From: Bacteroidota bacterium
Lineage (GTDB): Bacteria; Bacteroidota; Bacteroidia; NS11-12g; UBA9320
Direction: 5' to 3'
Length of the DNA: 64,000 bases
Assembly: GCA_002746305.1 (NCBI GenBank)
Contig: NVWV01000001.1
Span: forward strand, 186,001 to 250,000
How positions within the stretch are numbered: position 1 is the stretch's first letter; the number at the start of each line of letters is the position of its first letter. Below, piece by piece: positions 44,521 to 53,551 of the stretch. Under the pieces are notes generated by a model. The model had not been told where the DNA came from. It searched no databases and was given only the letters and a program-made list of their open reading frames with translations. Made by a program: the position numbers and the translations under genes.

Positions 44521-46434
44521 ATGATTAAGCAGGTTTTCAATTATTATATCGTACTAAAATCATGTTGGATAATACTATTATTTCAAGTAATTGGTTTTGT
44601 GGCTCTTGTTGTGATGGAACAAGGGAAGGATATCTTGCAGGCTCTAAGTTTTACGGCAGAAGGTTTAATTGTCTACCATACGTGGTTTGCAATACTAGGA
44701 GTAGGGTGGTGGAGCTGGCAGAGTTGGAGAGCAGCACGTGTGATCCTTCATTTTACCACTTTTGATTTTATAAAATTCAATGATAAGTATGCGTTAAGAG
44801 CTCAAGTGCTTATTCCCCGTATACTTGGAGTCTTACCACTTTTAATACTTGCTTTTGGTTTTCTAAAAGTATCTGACTGGTCTAATCCATTGATATATGT
44901 GAACTTGTGTTTGGCCCTTTGGCTGTACCTATTTTTTCATTTAAGAAAAGATATTATCGTCCTATTTTTAAGTAGGAACAAGATAAAGGTCCTAAATATT
45001 CCTGATTATATCAAAGTAAAAAATGATGCTTACCCACCCACTTTTATATGGAAAAAGCAGGGTAGATGGATTTGGTTTAGATTGTTGTTCATCGTATTGG
45101 TTTTTACCTTGGTTATCCTGTATCCAGTTTCTTTGCCACAGCTTCTGGGATCCGCAAATATTATCTTGTTCGCATTAGGAGCTTGGTTAGTAGTTGCTAC
45201 TTTTCTAGACTATGCAGAGAAACGATTTAGGTTTCCATTTACCTTTACCGTTATAGCTATGTCAGTAGCCTTTAGTTTTATCAATAATAACCACAGAATA
45301 AGAACTATTCAAAAAGTGGAGGATACCCGATTAAGCATAGAGGAACACTTTGATTTATGGTATACCAAAAAAGCAGATAAAGATACAGGTACAATTCCTA
45401 TTTTTTTAGTGGCTTGTCAAGGGGGGGGAGTTCGCAGTGCTTATTGGACCGCACAGGTGTTGGGTGAATTGCAAAAAAGCTATCCTAGTTTTGATCGACA
45501 TACTTATGCATATAGCACGGTATCCGGTGGGAGTTTGGGAGTATCAACCTACAAAGAGTTGCAGAAGCATTATTCTAAAGATCTTACTGAAGATGCTCAT
45601 AAAATACTCAGTCAGGACTTTTTAGCACCGGTTACATCTTGGCTCGTAGTGCCTGAATTGGTTCAGAAATTCTTACCCTTTCCAATCCATAGAGTGGATA
45701 GAGCTCGAGCTTTAGAGTATTCTTGGGAAAAAGCAGCACACTACAATGGAGAGTCGCTGTTATCAAATGGCTTTTTAGCAGAATTTCAGGAGGATTCTTG
45801 TATTTACTTATTCAACTCTACTCGTGTGGAGAATGGTTTTAGAACCCTAGTAAGCAATGTAAAAGTAGACCCAGAAATATTTTCACTTTCTGAAGATTTT
45901 TTTGATGTTACCCATACAGATGTGCCGTTGAGTACAGCAATATCGGTGAGTTCTCGTTTCCCGTTTATCACTCCTCCAGCTTTGGTATACGATAAAAATG
46001 GTAAGAAATGGGGGCATTTGGTAGACGGTGGTTACATTGAAAATATGGGAGCAACAGCAATGTTAGAATTGTATGATTATCTCAGAAAGGTTTCGGATAA
46101 AAAAGGCTATAAGGTGGAATTTCAGTTGATATTTATCAAAAACACAAAGGAGGAGTATACGACCAATTTAAGTGGAATGTATGAGATTCTTGGTCCGTTG
46201 AATACCTTTAGTAAGGTATGGATAAATAGTGGTTACTATGATGAAAACAATACCAAATTGAACAACCTCTTTAATGGGGATAAAACTGCATTTATTAGTC
46301 TAGATAGAGATAATGATAAGATTATACCTTTAGGGTGGTATCTATCTCCTCAGGCTACTGCTAATATCAGAGAACAGTTGCCTTATCAAACAGCAGCCTT
46401 TAAAAAGGAATTGGATGTTATTTTGAAAGAATAA
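44521..46434 (+). CDS. Membrane-anchored patatin-like phospholipase
   Basis: A 637-residue protein read from the ATG at 44521 (an upstream start at 44419 has no signal and runs into the neighbour). The first 260 residues contain about eight hydrophobic segments in two blocks, so the N-terminus is a multi-pass membrane domain. The C-terminal domain is patatin-like: GGGVRSAYW (oxyanion loop, about 302), SGGSLG with the nucleophile Ser (about 337), and VDGGYIENMG with the catalytic Asp (about 502). Such enzymes cleave acyl chains from lipids. The membrane fusion is unusual for the family and could place the enzyme at the inner-membrane surface. Confidence 0.88.
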   Translation: MIKQVFNYYIVLKSCWIILLFQVIGFVALVVMEQGKDILQALSFTAEGLIVYHTWFAILGVGWWSWQSWRAARVILHFTTFDFIKFNDKYALRAQVLIPRILGVLPLLILAFGFLKVSDWSNPLIYVNLCLALWLYLFFHLRKDIIVLFLSRNKIKVLNIPDYIKVKNDAYPPTFIWKKQGRWIWFRLLFIVLVFTLVILYPVSLPQLLGSANIILFALGAWLVVATFLDYAEKRFRFPFTFTVIAMSVAFSFINNNHRIRTIQKVEDTRLSIEEHFDLWYTKKADKDTGTIPIFLVACQGGGVRSAYWTAQVLGELQKSYPSFDRHTYAYSTVSGGSLGVSTYKELQKHYSKDLTEDAHKILSQDFLAPVTSWLVVPELVQKFLPFPIHRVDRARALEYSWEKAAHYNGESLLSNGFLAEFQEDSCIYLFNSTRVENGFRTLVSNVKVDPEIFSLSEDFFDVTHTDVPLSTAISVSSRFPFITPPALVYDKNGKKWGHLVDGGYIENMGATAMLELYDYLRKVSDKKGYKVEFQLIFIKNTKEEYTTNLSGMYEILGPLNTFSKVWINSGYYDENNTKLNNLFNGDKTAFISLDRDNDKIIPLGWYLSPQATANIREQLPYQTAAFKKELDVILKE

Positions 46435-46457
46435 TCGGGTTTTAACGTCTCCCATTA

Positions 46458-46490
46458 TTGACTTTTTGCAATTTTAAGAGTCTATCTTTG
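46458..46490 (+). promoter_or_regulatory. Promoter before MBL-fold hydrolase gene
   Basis: TTG (46458-46460), a 22-base spacer and TATCTTTG (46483-46490) fit the Bacteroidota consensus. The -7 box ends six bases before the ATG at 46497, implying a leaderless or nearly leaderless transcript. Confidence 0.55.
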
Positions 46491-46496
46491 TCTAAA

Positions 46497-47261
46497 ATGA
46501 AAATCACCTTCCTAGGAACTGGAACATCTCAAGGCGTACCCATTATTGCATGTACATGCGAAGTTTGCCAATCAGATGATCTTAGAGATAAGAGACTTAG
46601 GACGAGTGTACTTATAGAAACAGAGAATACTAATATTGTAATTGACACTGGGCCAGATTTTAGGCAACAAATGCTTCGAGAAAAGGTGACAAAGGTGGAT
46701 GCAATTCTGTTTACACATGGGCATAAGGATCATACCGCAGGTTTTGATGACATCCGTGGTTTTAACTGGAAGACCAAAGGAAAGATGGATGTATATGCCA
46801 ATGAAGAAGTGGAGGCTGTTCTCAAACGAGATTTTCATTATGCGTTTGCCGAGAATAAGTACCCCGGAGTACCAGACCTTAGCCTTCACATTATTGAGAA
46901 CAAGCCATTCTTAATTAATGATTTGGAAATTAATCCAGTTGAGGTATTGCATTATAAATTGCCCGTTTTTGGGTATAGAATTGGTGACTTTTCATACATC
47001 ACCGATGCTAATTTTATTAGCGAAGAAGAGAAGGCTAAAATAAGAGGTTCTAAAATTCTGGTACTTAATGCTCTTAGGAAGTCCGAACATATCAGTCATT
47101 TTACATTAGATCAAGCAGTAGCATTAGCTCAAGAGCTGGATGCAGAACAGACCTATATAATACATATGAGTCATCAAATGGGTTTTCATGCAGAAGTAGA
47201 TAAAGAGCTCCCACATGGGATTAACCTAGCCTACGATGAGTTGCAAGTCTATTTAGACTAG
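46497..47261 (+). CDS. MBL-fold metallohydrolase (PhnP/YycJ-like)
   Basis: A 254-residue cytoplasmic enzyme of the metallo-beta-lactamase fold. Zn-binding motif FTHGHKDHTAG is near residue 75, VIDTGPDFRQQ before it, ITDANFIS after, and the C-terminal YIIHMSHQMGFH supplies further His ligands. The N-terminal KITFLGTGTSQGVP and Cys-rich CTCEVC resemble PhnP-like phosphodiesterases that open cyclic phosphates. The substrate is not proven. The start at 46497 is favoured over 46458 because of the promoter. Confidence 0.92.
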   Translation: MKITFLGTGTSQGVPIIACTCEVCQSDDLRDKRLRTSVLIETENTNIVIDTGPDFRQQMLREKVTKVDAILFTHGHKDHTAGFDDIRGFNWKTKGKMDVYANEEVEAVLKRDFHYAFAENKYPGVPDLSLHIIENKPFLINDLEINPVEVLHYKLPVFGYRIGDFSYITDANFISEEEKAKIRGSKILVLNALRKSEHISHFTLDQAVALAQELDAEQTYIIHMSHQMGFHAEVDKELPHGINLAYDELQVYLD

Positions 47262-47272
47262 AAATTTTGTTT

Positions 47273-47332
47273 TAGAGGTTAGCCTCTACATCGTCTAACA
47301 CTTTTCCCCAATCCATTTACCTAATTGGATTG
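47273..47332. terminator. Two small inverted repeats between convergent genes
   Basis: TAGAGG/CCTCTA (47273-47278 and 47283-47288, 4-base loop) and CAATCCA/TGGATTG (47309-47315 and 47326-47332, 10-base loop) lie between two convergent genes. Neither is followed by a T-tract, so these are weak candidates for a shared termination region. Confidence 0.3.
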
Positions 47333-47336
47333 TAAG

Positions 47337-47996
47337 TTACTCTCGTATTTCAGTTTCACTAAAGATTGTATTTATTCGTGGTTGCAAAAACCAGATACCT
47401 ATAAGTAGGAACCAAGTAAGAAAAAACTCACCGATGTATTGATCTCCTTTTGCAGTTTCTTGTATTTCAACACTCTTTAATGACCTAGCTATAAAGTATA
47501 TATTGTAAAATATGCAAACCATAGAAAACAAGTGGAGTAGAATAAATATAAGGATAAACATTAGGAATTTAGGAAGCTCGTCGGGAGGTGATTGACCATC
47601 CATTTGGGCCCCCATTTGCATTAATTCTGACATGTTTTTGAACAAAAAACCCATACCAACGGAGATGACAATAGTGTAGATGAAGGGCACTATTAGAAAG
47701 GCCTTAAACACCTTTATATTCATTTTGGTGTTTTCAGGTAGCTTGCTGTGTAAGCTTGTCCCCACTGACCATTGCCATCCAAATTGAAAAATTGCAGTTG
47801 TAAGGATGATAAGTGGAAGATACTTCATATGATCAAACATGATAGTAGGGTCTGGTGGATTTCCTTCACCAAAATTTAGATTGGCTGTGATGTTAGAAAA
47901 CATTTCGAACATCATAACGAAGTTTAAACCCATTGGAATTACAAAAATGAGCAAGAATATGTGCCAGTGCTTTGCATGCAAGAAGAATTTGATCAT
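47337..47996 (-). CDS. Multi-pass membrane protein of unknown function
   Basis: A 219-residue protein with about five hydrophobic segments (for example HIFLLIFVIPMGLNFVMMF, PLIILTTAIFQFGWQW and FLMFILIFILLHLFSMVCIF). The polar loop in the middle has MQMGAQMDGQSPPDELP, and the C-terminal end has KSVEIQ, GEFFLTWFLLIGIWFLQPRIN. This ending recurs in Bacteroidota membrane proteins of no named function. It converges with the MBL gene and has murB behind it, but no operon partner is obvious. Confidence 0.8.
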   Translation of the reverse strand: MIKFFLHAKHWHIFLLIFVIPMGLNFVMMFEMFSNITANLNFGEGNPPDPTIMFDHMKYLPLIILTTAIFQFGWQWSVGTSLHSKLPENTKMNIKVFKAFLIVPFIYTIVISVGMGFLFKNMSELMQMGAQMDGQSPPDELPKFLMFILIFILLHLFSMVCIFYNIYFIARSLKSVEIQETAKGDQYIGEFFLTWFLLIGIWFLQPRINTIFSETEIRE

Positions 47997-48104
47997 AGTT
48001 TTAATTTATTGTTGTCCTTCGAAAATAACATTTATAGGTACAAATCAAGTATTGGACCTTTTCGTTGGTCCACTGCTAACTATGTTTGATGTAGTTGAAT
48101 ATAC

Positions 48105-49112
48105 TTAGATAACATTCACCTCCATGTCGAGAGATATTTGGTAGGTATCCCAAACACTTTGTTGGATGTCTTTAGCCAACTGATATACTTCACTTCCCTG
48201 TGCGTTTCCATAATTGACCAATACAAGGGCTTGTTTGGCATGACTGCCAGTATTGCCAACACGCTTTCCTTTCCAACCTAAACTTTCTATTAACCAACCT
48301 GCGGGTACTTTTACATTGTTTTCGTCTATGGGATAGCTTTTGATAGTTGGAAACTTATCCTTTAACGTTTCAAAATGACTTTTTCCAATAATTGGATTTT
48401 TGAAAAAGCTGCCACTGTTTCCTAAATCTGAGGGGTCTGGAAGTTTACTTTTTCGTATAGCGATAACAGCATTGCTTACATCTCGTATGGTAGGCTCTGT
48501 GAAACAACGTTCTTGTAACCAAGCTTCTATATCTCCATAGCTTGTATTTGTTTTATGGTAGCGTTTAGTCAGTTTTAAACCTACCTCTGCTATGAAGTAC
48601 TTCCCTTTTGCTTCTTTTTTAAAGATACTTTCACGGTATCCAAATTGGCATTCTGCGTTAGTAAATCGGATAGTTTTCAAAGTTTGAATGTCCACAGCAT
48701 CAACGTAGGTTAGTACATCTTTGATTTCTTTGCCATAAGCTCCAATGTTTTGCATGGGTGCAGCACCTACAGATCCTGGAATAAGGCTCATGTTTTCAAT
48801 CCCTCCATATCCCATTTCAATACAGTGCAGTACAAGATTGTGCCAGTTTTCACCACTGGCTATTGCTAATTCTACATAGTCATCGTCCTCTGAGATAATT
48901 GTGATTCCTGAGGTCTGATTCACAATCACGGTTTTATCTAGGTCCTTTGTAAGAAGAATATTACTACCGCCACCAATAAAAAAACATTCCTTAATATCTT
49001 CAATTTCTTTAAGCTGTTCCAAGTCTTTTAGAAAAATTAGATTTTTAGCTAGAACGTCTAAACCAAAAGTATTGTAATCTTTAAGCGATAAAGTGGTGTT
49101 TTTATGACTCAC
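48105..49112 (-). CDS. murB: UDP-N-acetylenolpyruvoylglucosamine reductase
   Basis: A 335-residue FAD-dependent enzyme that reduces UDP-GlcNAc-enolpyruvate to UDP-MurNAc for peptidoglycan. FAD motif FIGGGSNILL is near residue 45. Further landmarks are GGIENMSLIPGSVGAAPMQNIGAYG cut at the usual core, YRESIFK, the catalytic Ser in NSGSFFKNP, and PAGWLIESLGWKG. The start is taken as GTG at 49112 (MSHKNTTLSLKDYNTFG, close to the family's N-terminus), not the longer ATG at 49163. Confidence 0.94.
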   Translation of the reverse strand: MSHKNTTLSLKDYNTFGLDVLAKNLIFLKDLEQLKEIEDIKECFFIGGGSNILLTKDLDKTVIVNQTSGITIISEDDDYVELAIASGENWHNLVLHCIEMGYGGIENMSLIPGSVGAAPMQNIGAYGKEIKDVLTYVDAVDIQTLKTIRFTNAECQFGYRESIFKKEAKGKYFIAEVGLKLTKRYHKTNTSYGDIEAWLQERCFTEPTIRDVSNAVIAIRKSKLPDPSDLGNSGSFFKNPIIGKSHFETLKDKFPTIKSYPIDENNVKVPAGWLIESLGWKGKRVGNTGSHAKQALVLVNYGNAQGSEVYQLAKDIQQSVWDTYQISLDMEVNVI

Positions 49113-49116
49113 AATG

Positions 49117-49124
49117 CAATAGTA
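49117..49124 (-). promoter_or_regulatory. -7-like element before murB
   Basis: The minus strand reads TACTATTG (49124-49117), one mismatch from the consensus -7 box, four bases before the GTG start. It is one of several TAnnATTG variants in this window. Confidence 0.35.
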
Positions 49125-49174
49125 GGATGGATTTTTAAGATTAATCCTTACTTTTCCCAACAAATAAACACACC

Positions 49175-49543
49175 ATGAAAAAAATATTCATCTTATTGTT
49201 CGCTATTTCTGTTTTTGTCATTGCTTGTGACGATGATGACGCGGTGATTGTAATAAAACAATCACAAGAGGTTTGTGACAGTTTAGATGTGCTTTATTCC
49301 AACGATATCCAAAAAATATTGGATGATGCAGGATGTTCTGGAAGTTACTGTCACGGTGGTGGTGCCGCTGGATATACCATGTCTGATTATGCTACTACCA
49401 AAACTTCAGCTGAAGATTCTAAATTTTTAAAGGCCATAAGACATGAGAACGGAGTAAGTCCAATGCCTAAAGGTGGAGATAAGTTGAGTGATGATGTTAT
49501 TCAGAAAATAGAGTGCTGGATCCAGAATGGATATCGAGAATAG
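49175..49543 (+). CDS. Small lipoprotein with CX4CH cytochrome-like motif
   Basis: A 122-residue protein with a lipoprotein signal (MKKIFILLFAISVFVIAC, Cys18) followed by a Asp run. The only strong landmark is GCSGSYCHGGG, a CX4CH site (one residue longer than the canonical heme-binding CXXXCH/CXXCH). A Met (SPMPKGG) about 40 residues later could be the sixth ligand. The pattern recurs in Bacteroidota c-type cytochrome-like lipoproteins, but heme attachment needs checking. It is divergent from murB and converges with mnmD, 3 bases apart. Confidence 0.75.
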   Translation: MKKIFILLFAISVFVIACDDDDAVIVIKQSQEVCDSLDVLYSNDIQKILDDAGCSGSYCHGGGAAGYTMSDYATTKTSAEDSKFLKAIRHENGVSPMPKGGDKLSDDVIQKIECWIQNGYRE

Positions 49544-49546
49544 GTT

Positions 49547-50194
49547 CTAACCTTTTATAGCTACAGTCATTTCTCTTTTACCATTAGCCCCTGGTGGGTT
49601 TTCTATGGTGTAGCCTGCAGATTTCAGGTCCCTTTTAAGTTGTCCTGCTGCAGAGTATGTAGTCAGTATCCCATTTTTACGGGTTGTTTTATAGAGTTTT
49701 CTAAAAATATCTTCAGACCACAACTCAGGTTGCTTTTTAGGTGCAAATGCATCAAAGTAAATGACATCATATTCATCATTTTGTAAATGGATATATTCTA
49801 ATTTTTGGGTTGTTTTAATCAAAGTGAAGTAATCATTAATCTTGACTTTGTTTTCCCATTCCGCATTGTGAAGGTCTGCAAATAACTTAGGGTCATTTAC
49901 CAATTCACCATAGCCTATTTTTTCGATCAAGTCAAAAGGTACTTGAAAAGGTTCGAGAGAATGAAAGTAAACTTTTCTCTGGGTCTCAACGGCGTGTTGA
50001 GCTGTAAGGAGAGCATTAAGCCCAGTACCAAACCCAATTTCTAGGATTTTGATATTACCCGTAGTTCTATCCATACCTTCCTGTAAAAAGACATGTTGAG
50101 ACTCCGAAATGGCTCCATTTCTACTATGATAAGTCTCGTCCATAGAGGGAATGTAAAGCGTATATTCCCCAGTGGTAGTCTTTTGTAATTCCAT
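49547..50194 (-). CDS. mnmD: tRNA 5-methylaminomethyl-2-thiouridine methyltransferase-like (MnmD)
   Basis: A 215-residue SAM-dependent enzyme for the wobble uridine of tRNA. Landmarks are ILEIGFGTGLNALLTA (SAM motif), an acidic post-I end, YDVIYFDAFAPKKQPELW with the substrate-binding DAFAP, and the C-terminal TYSAAGQLKRDLKSAGY. This is the stand-alone methyltransferase form of the MnmC N-terminal domain. A -7 box (TACATTTG) lies 7 bases before the ATG. The function is well supported; the name is inferred. Confidence 0.9.
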   Translation of the reverse strand: MELQKTTTGEYTLYIPSMDETYHSRNGAISESQHVFLQEGMDRTTGNIKILEIGFGTGLNALLTAQHAVETQRKVYFHSLEPFQVPFDLIEKIGYGELVNDPKLFADLHNAEWENKVKINDYFTLIKTTQKLEYIHLQNDEYDVIYFDAFAPKKQPELWSEDIFRKLYKTTRKNGILTTYSAAGQLKRDLKSAGYTIENPPGANGKREMTVAIKG

Positions 50195-50201
50195 TGAAAG
50201 G

Positions 50202-50209
50202 CAAATGTA
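50202..50209 (-). promoter_or_regulatory. -7 promoter element before mnmD
   Basis: The minus strand reads TACATTTG (50209-50202), seven bases before the mnmD ATG at 50194. It probably gives a very short leader. A CAA (50235-50237) is 25 bases upstream, too far for a good -33 match. Confidence 0.5.
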
Positions 50210-50264
50210 ATCCGATTTAAAAGCTGAGAGGATACAAGTAAAAGTTCCTTCTAAGAATTTCGAT

Positions 50265-50272
50265 TAATATTG
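50265..50272 (+). promoter_or_regulatory. -7-like element before GT2 gene
   Basis: TAATATTG (50265-50272), one mismatch from the consensus, ends six bases before the ATG at 50279. The same 8-mer lies nine bases before the gene at 57800. Confidence 0.4.
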
Positions 50273-50278
50273 CACCGC

Positions 50279-51001
50279 ATGCAACCAAAAGTACTTTCTA
50301 TAATCATTCCAGTTTATAACGAGGAAAAAACCATACATCATATCCTAGATAAAATTCAAAAAGTTGAATTGATGGGAGGACTTCAGAAAGAAATCGTAAT
50401 GGTTGATGACCGTTCTTCAGATAATTCTTGGGAAAGACTTGAACAGTATCGTGATGAAAACCCGAATATAAAGATATCGTTGTTTCAGCATGAAGTAAAT
50501 AAAGGCAAGGGTGCCGCTTTACATACTGGGATAAAAGAAGCTGTAGGTGATCTTATTATTATTCAAGATGCAGATTTGGAATACGATCCTTTTGAGTACA
50601 ATGAGCTATTGAGACCTTTGTTAGAGGGACATGCAGATGTAGTTTATGGTTCTCGTTTTATGGGAGGCAAGCCACATCGTATCTTGTTCTTTTGGCACAG
50701 TTTGGGTAATGGTATGCTTACTTTGATGAGCAATGCATTTACAAATCTTAACTTAACAGATATGGAAACCTGCTACAAATTATTTAAGGCAGAAACTATC
50801 AAGTCGCTAACGCTTAAAGAAAACCGATTTGGTTTTGAACCTGAGGTTACCGCTAAGATTTCAAGAATACCTAAAATTAGAATTTATGAAATAGGGATAT
50901 CGTATTACGGTAGAACGTATGAAGACGGCAAGAAGATTGGTTGGAAAGACGGTCTGCGAGCATTGTATTGCATTCTTAAGTACAACCTTTGGTCTAAGTA
51001 A
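50279..51001 (+). CDS. Family 2 glycosyltransferase (dolichol-phosphate mannosyltransferase-like)
   Basis: A 240-residue cytoplasmic enzyme of the GT2 family. The start is set at ATG 50279 (MQPKVLSIIIPVYNEE). Landmarks are DDRSSDNSWE, NKGKGAALHTGI, the nucleotide-sugar-binding QDADLEYDP (DXD), SRFMGG, and METCYKLF then GFEPEVTAKI. This matches dolichyl/polyprenyl-phosphate mannose or glucose synthases, which make a lipid-linked sugar donor. It has no C-terminal membrane domain. No partner gene is adjacent. Confidence 0.93.
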   Translation: MQPKVLSIIIPVYNEEKTIHHILDKIQKVELMGGLQKEIVMVDDRSSDNSWERLEQYRDENPNIKISLFQHEVNKGKGAALHTGIKEAVGDLIIIQDADLEYDPFEYNELLRPLLEGHADVVYGSRFMGGKPHRILFFWHSLGNGMLTLMSNAFTNLNLTDMETCYKLFKAETIKSLTLKENRFGFEPEVTAKISRIPKIRIYEIGISYYGRTYEDGKKIGWKDGLRALYCILKYNLWSK

Positions 51002-51024
51002 TCTCTTATCTAGTCCTTTGTTGC

Positions 51025-53253
51025 TTAAATAATCTCTTTCTCTTGCTGTGCATTCACGAATAGCACATTTCCTATTTTATCATATCCCATAAAGGTTTCT
51101 GGACCTGAATGTTTTACTTTTTCGTAACGGAATCCAACTATCGTTAAATCAGCGTCCCGTGATTTTTTGTTTATTACTTCCTTATTGGTAACATCCTCAG
51201 CCTTGGGTATTATTTCAATATTGTTGGCAGAAATTGGTAGTCTTCCTGAGCGAATCATATCCTGCATTTTTTTGCGTTGTTCACTTACCTCTTCTTCAGG
51301 GTGTACAGCAAACAACTTTATTTGACCACCCTTACTCCAGTCAGGATGCCCCAGAATGATATATGCTATGTAGATCATTAAGTTTGCATTCTGATAGTCA
51401 CTACTTGTAATCCAGATATGTATTTCAGAGTTGAAACCAAAATCTTTGTCACTACTCGATAGTATACATATGTCATAGTTCACAGCCTTAGCAACACCAA
51501 GATTTTCAACAATCTCTTTAATACCTTCCTCTTTGTGTTTGTTGAATTCAAAGAGAATCATATTGTTTTCTTGACCACTGATTCCTGGTAGTTGTAACGC
51601 TTGTGAAATACTTGCTTTATAAGTTGGGTTTACCAGTGTGTCCACGTAAACACTACTGTCTGAAATCTGGGCCATTTTAACTAATCTGGCTTGATCAGCT
51701 TCAGCCTGTTGCATAGTTTCCGTACTTAGATAACCTTCAATGTGATGTATGTAAGTTCCAAAGCCAATTCGATGAGAAATCCATCGCAATAAATCAAAAG
51801 CAGCAAATCTGTCAAATGAGTCTTTTGAAATAGAAACTACAGATGGCCTCCATGCTGTATCATCAGAGTTGCTTTTACTTTTTTGGAGGAAAACTTGAAT
51901 ATTTCTACTCACTTGAAAAATTACACCGCTGAAGATTGATGCCATATCATCCTTCTTATTGTACATGCTCAAAACAACATAAATGGCTGTCATCATAATA
52001 ATAGCAGCTATAGCATAAACGGTATTTATTTTAAACATTAAGCCAATGCACATTACGGCTCCCAAAAGGGAGATGTACCACTTTGATTTAAACGAGGGTC
52101 TGTATCCTGGATTGGAAGCAAAATTTTCGAATAATGAGATAATGCAGATTGAACCATACGTAACCATGAAAAACATAGAGATTACTTCCGCCACAGCATT
52201 TACGTCTCCCATTAAGACGAAAACAAAAGCAATGACACAAGTGATAAGGGTTGCATTAACAGGTTCGTTGTTATCTTTTTTGACCTTGCTTAGCCAATTA
52301 TTAAGACGAGGGATTGGAATAATTTTATCAAGTGAAATGGCATTAAGGGTTCGAGGTGCTACCATAATACTTCCAAGAGCTGAAGAAATGGTTGCGGCAG
52401 CTAATCCGATTGGAATTATAGGCCACCAGATTGCAATATCTCCCATGATTAATTGTCTATTCGGATCAGAAAGTGCTGCAGCATTGGCACTAGAACCTAG
52501 TTTGAAAGCAATAAAAATGTATATGACCATTCCTATAATGGTTGCCGATAAAGTTCCTAGAGGAATAGATTTTTTTGGATCTTTTAAATCTCCGGAAAGA
52601 CCTACGCCAGCAGTCATGCCTGTAAATGCAGGGAATACTATTGCAAAAATGAAGAAGAAGTCATTGTGACCTTTATTGAAGTGGAAAGTGTCAGCTGCTT
52701 TAAATCCATCAATAGGTCCGCCTGCAAAAAACATGGCCAGAGAAATAGCTAAAATTCCAACAACAACATATAAGAGGGTCATACCGCTGCGTGCTCCTTT
52801 GGTTAACATAAGCCAAGCCAATAGGAGTGTTGATACAATTCCAATTACCATCTTGTTAATGGCAAAGGGGAGATGTTCATTTATAAAGGGCAAAATAGGT
52901 TCAAATGCTTCTGTAAAAGCAATGAGATAAAAAGCGACGCTAATGGCTTGTGATAGATATAATGCTATTCCAATAGCAGCTCCAATGTTAAGACCAAAGG
53001 AACGAGATATAATAAAGTATTCACCTCCACCTTCTACTTTTTGGTTGGTTGCAATCTCTGCCAAAGCCATAGCAGTTGGAATGGTTACTAGGTGGCCAAT
53101 AACGACTATTGCTATGGTTCCATAAACACCCAATTGGCCCACAGAATACCCGAAACGTAAGAACATAATGGCTCCTAAAATAGTGGATATTGCTGTTAGA
53201 AATACTGGAGCAGTACCAAATTTACCCTTAGGATTTAATGCTGTTGAAGCCAT
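51025..53253 (-). CDS. Cation-chloride-cotransporter-like APC permease
   Basis: A 742-residue inner-membrane protein with about twelve hydrophobic helices over residues 15-440 and a 300-residue hydrophilic C-terminal domain. The N-terminal core starts KFGTAPVFLTAISTILGAIMFLRFGYSVGQ and includes GGGEYFIISRSFGLNIGAAIG and FAIVFPAFTGMTAGVGLSGDLKDPKKSIP. These are close to the NKCC/KCC-type branch of the APC superfamily, rarer in bacteria than ordinary amino acid permeases. The C-terminal part contains a USP-like alternation (ILSSSDKDFG, IWITSS, NIEIIPKAED, LTIVGF). The ion or substrate carried is not known. Confidence 0.85.
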   Translation of the reverse strand: MASTALNPKGKFGTAPVFLTAISTILGAIMFLRFGYSVGQLGVYGTIAIVVIGHLVTIPTAMALAEIATNQKVEGGGEYFIISRSFGLNIGAAIGIALYLSQAISVAFYLIAFTEAFEPILPFINEHLPFAINKMVIGIVSTLLLAWLMLTKGARSGMTLLYVVVGILAISLAMFFAGGPIDGFKAADTFHFNKGHNDFFFIFAIVFPAFTGMTAGVGLSGDLKDPKKSIPLGTLSATIIGMVIYIFIAFKLGSSANAAALSDPNRQLIMGDIAIWWPIIPIGLAAATISSALGSIMVAPRTLNAISLDKIIPIPRLNNWLSKVKKDNNEPVNATLITCVIAFVFVLMGDVNAVAEVISMFFMVTYGSICIISLFENFASNPGYRPSFKSKWYISLLGAVMCIGLMFKINTVYAIAAIIMMTAIYVVLSMYNKKDDMASIFSGVIFQVSRNIQVFLQKSKSNSDDTAWRPSVVSISKDSFDRFAAFDLLRWISHRIGFGTYIHHIEGYLSTETMQQAEADQARLVKMAQISDSSVYVDTLVNPTYKASISQALQLPGISGQENNMILFEFNKHKEEGIKEIVENLGVAKAVNYDICILSSSDKDFGFNSEIHIWITSSDYQNANLMIYIAYIILGHPDWSKGGQIKLFAVHPEEEVSEQRKKMQDMIRSGRLPISANNIEIIPKAEDVTNKEVINKKSRDADLTIVGFRYEKVKHSGPETFMGYDKIGNVLFVNAQQEKEII

Positions 53254-53551
53254 GTTTAAGTTTGTAACGTGACAAATGTGATTAAAAAACTGACATTATT
53301 CGAAAAAAATAAATCTAAGTGTGTCTTTTTAAGATAAAGGCAATGAAAGGATGTTGCACTTATTATACCTCTCTGGATATAGTTTTATTGTAGTTTAGTA
53401 ATTTGCAGAGGACTTACTGGATAATTAAATTTTGCAGAAATGATGATCTTGGCCTTAAAATCAATGCTACTTTCATTCCTTATAAAATCTACACCATTTA
53501 TAATTGTTTGAAAACTCTACTTTATGTTCTACTTTTACCCTCATTAATACT
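53254..53551. other. Intergenic stretch, no gene seen
   Basis: A 298-base AT-rich gap between divergent genes. I see no ORF with a convincing start or signal. CACATTTG on the minus strand (53280-53273) is a one-mismatch -7 box, possibly for the transporter gene; nothing comparable is clear for the gene at 53552. Confidence 0.5.

Noticed and set aside
53254..53551. Short open frames between the transporter and the barrel gene.
   Set aside because: They lack plausible starts, signals or codon use and are broken within 30 codons.
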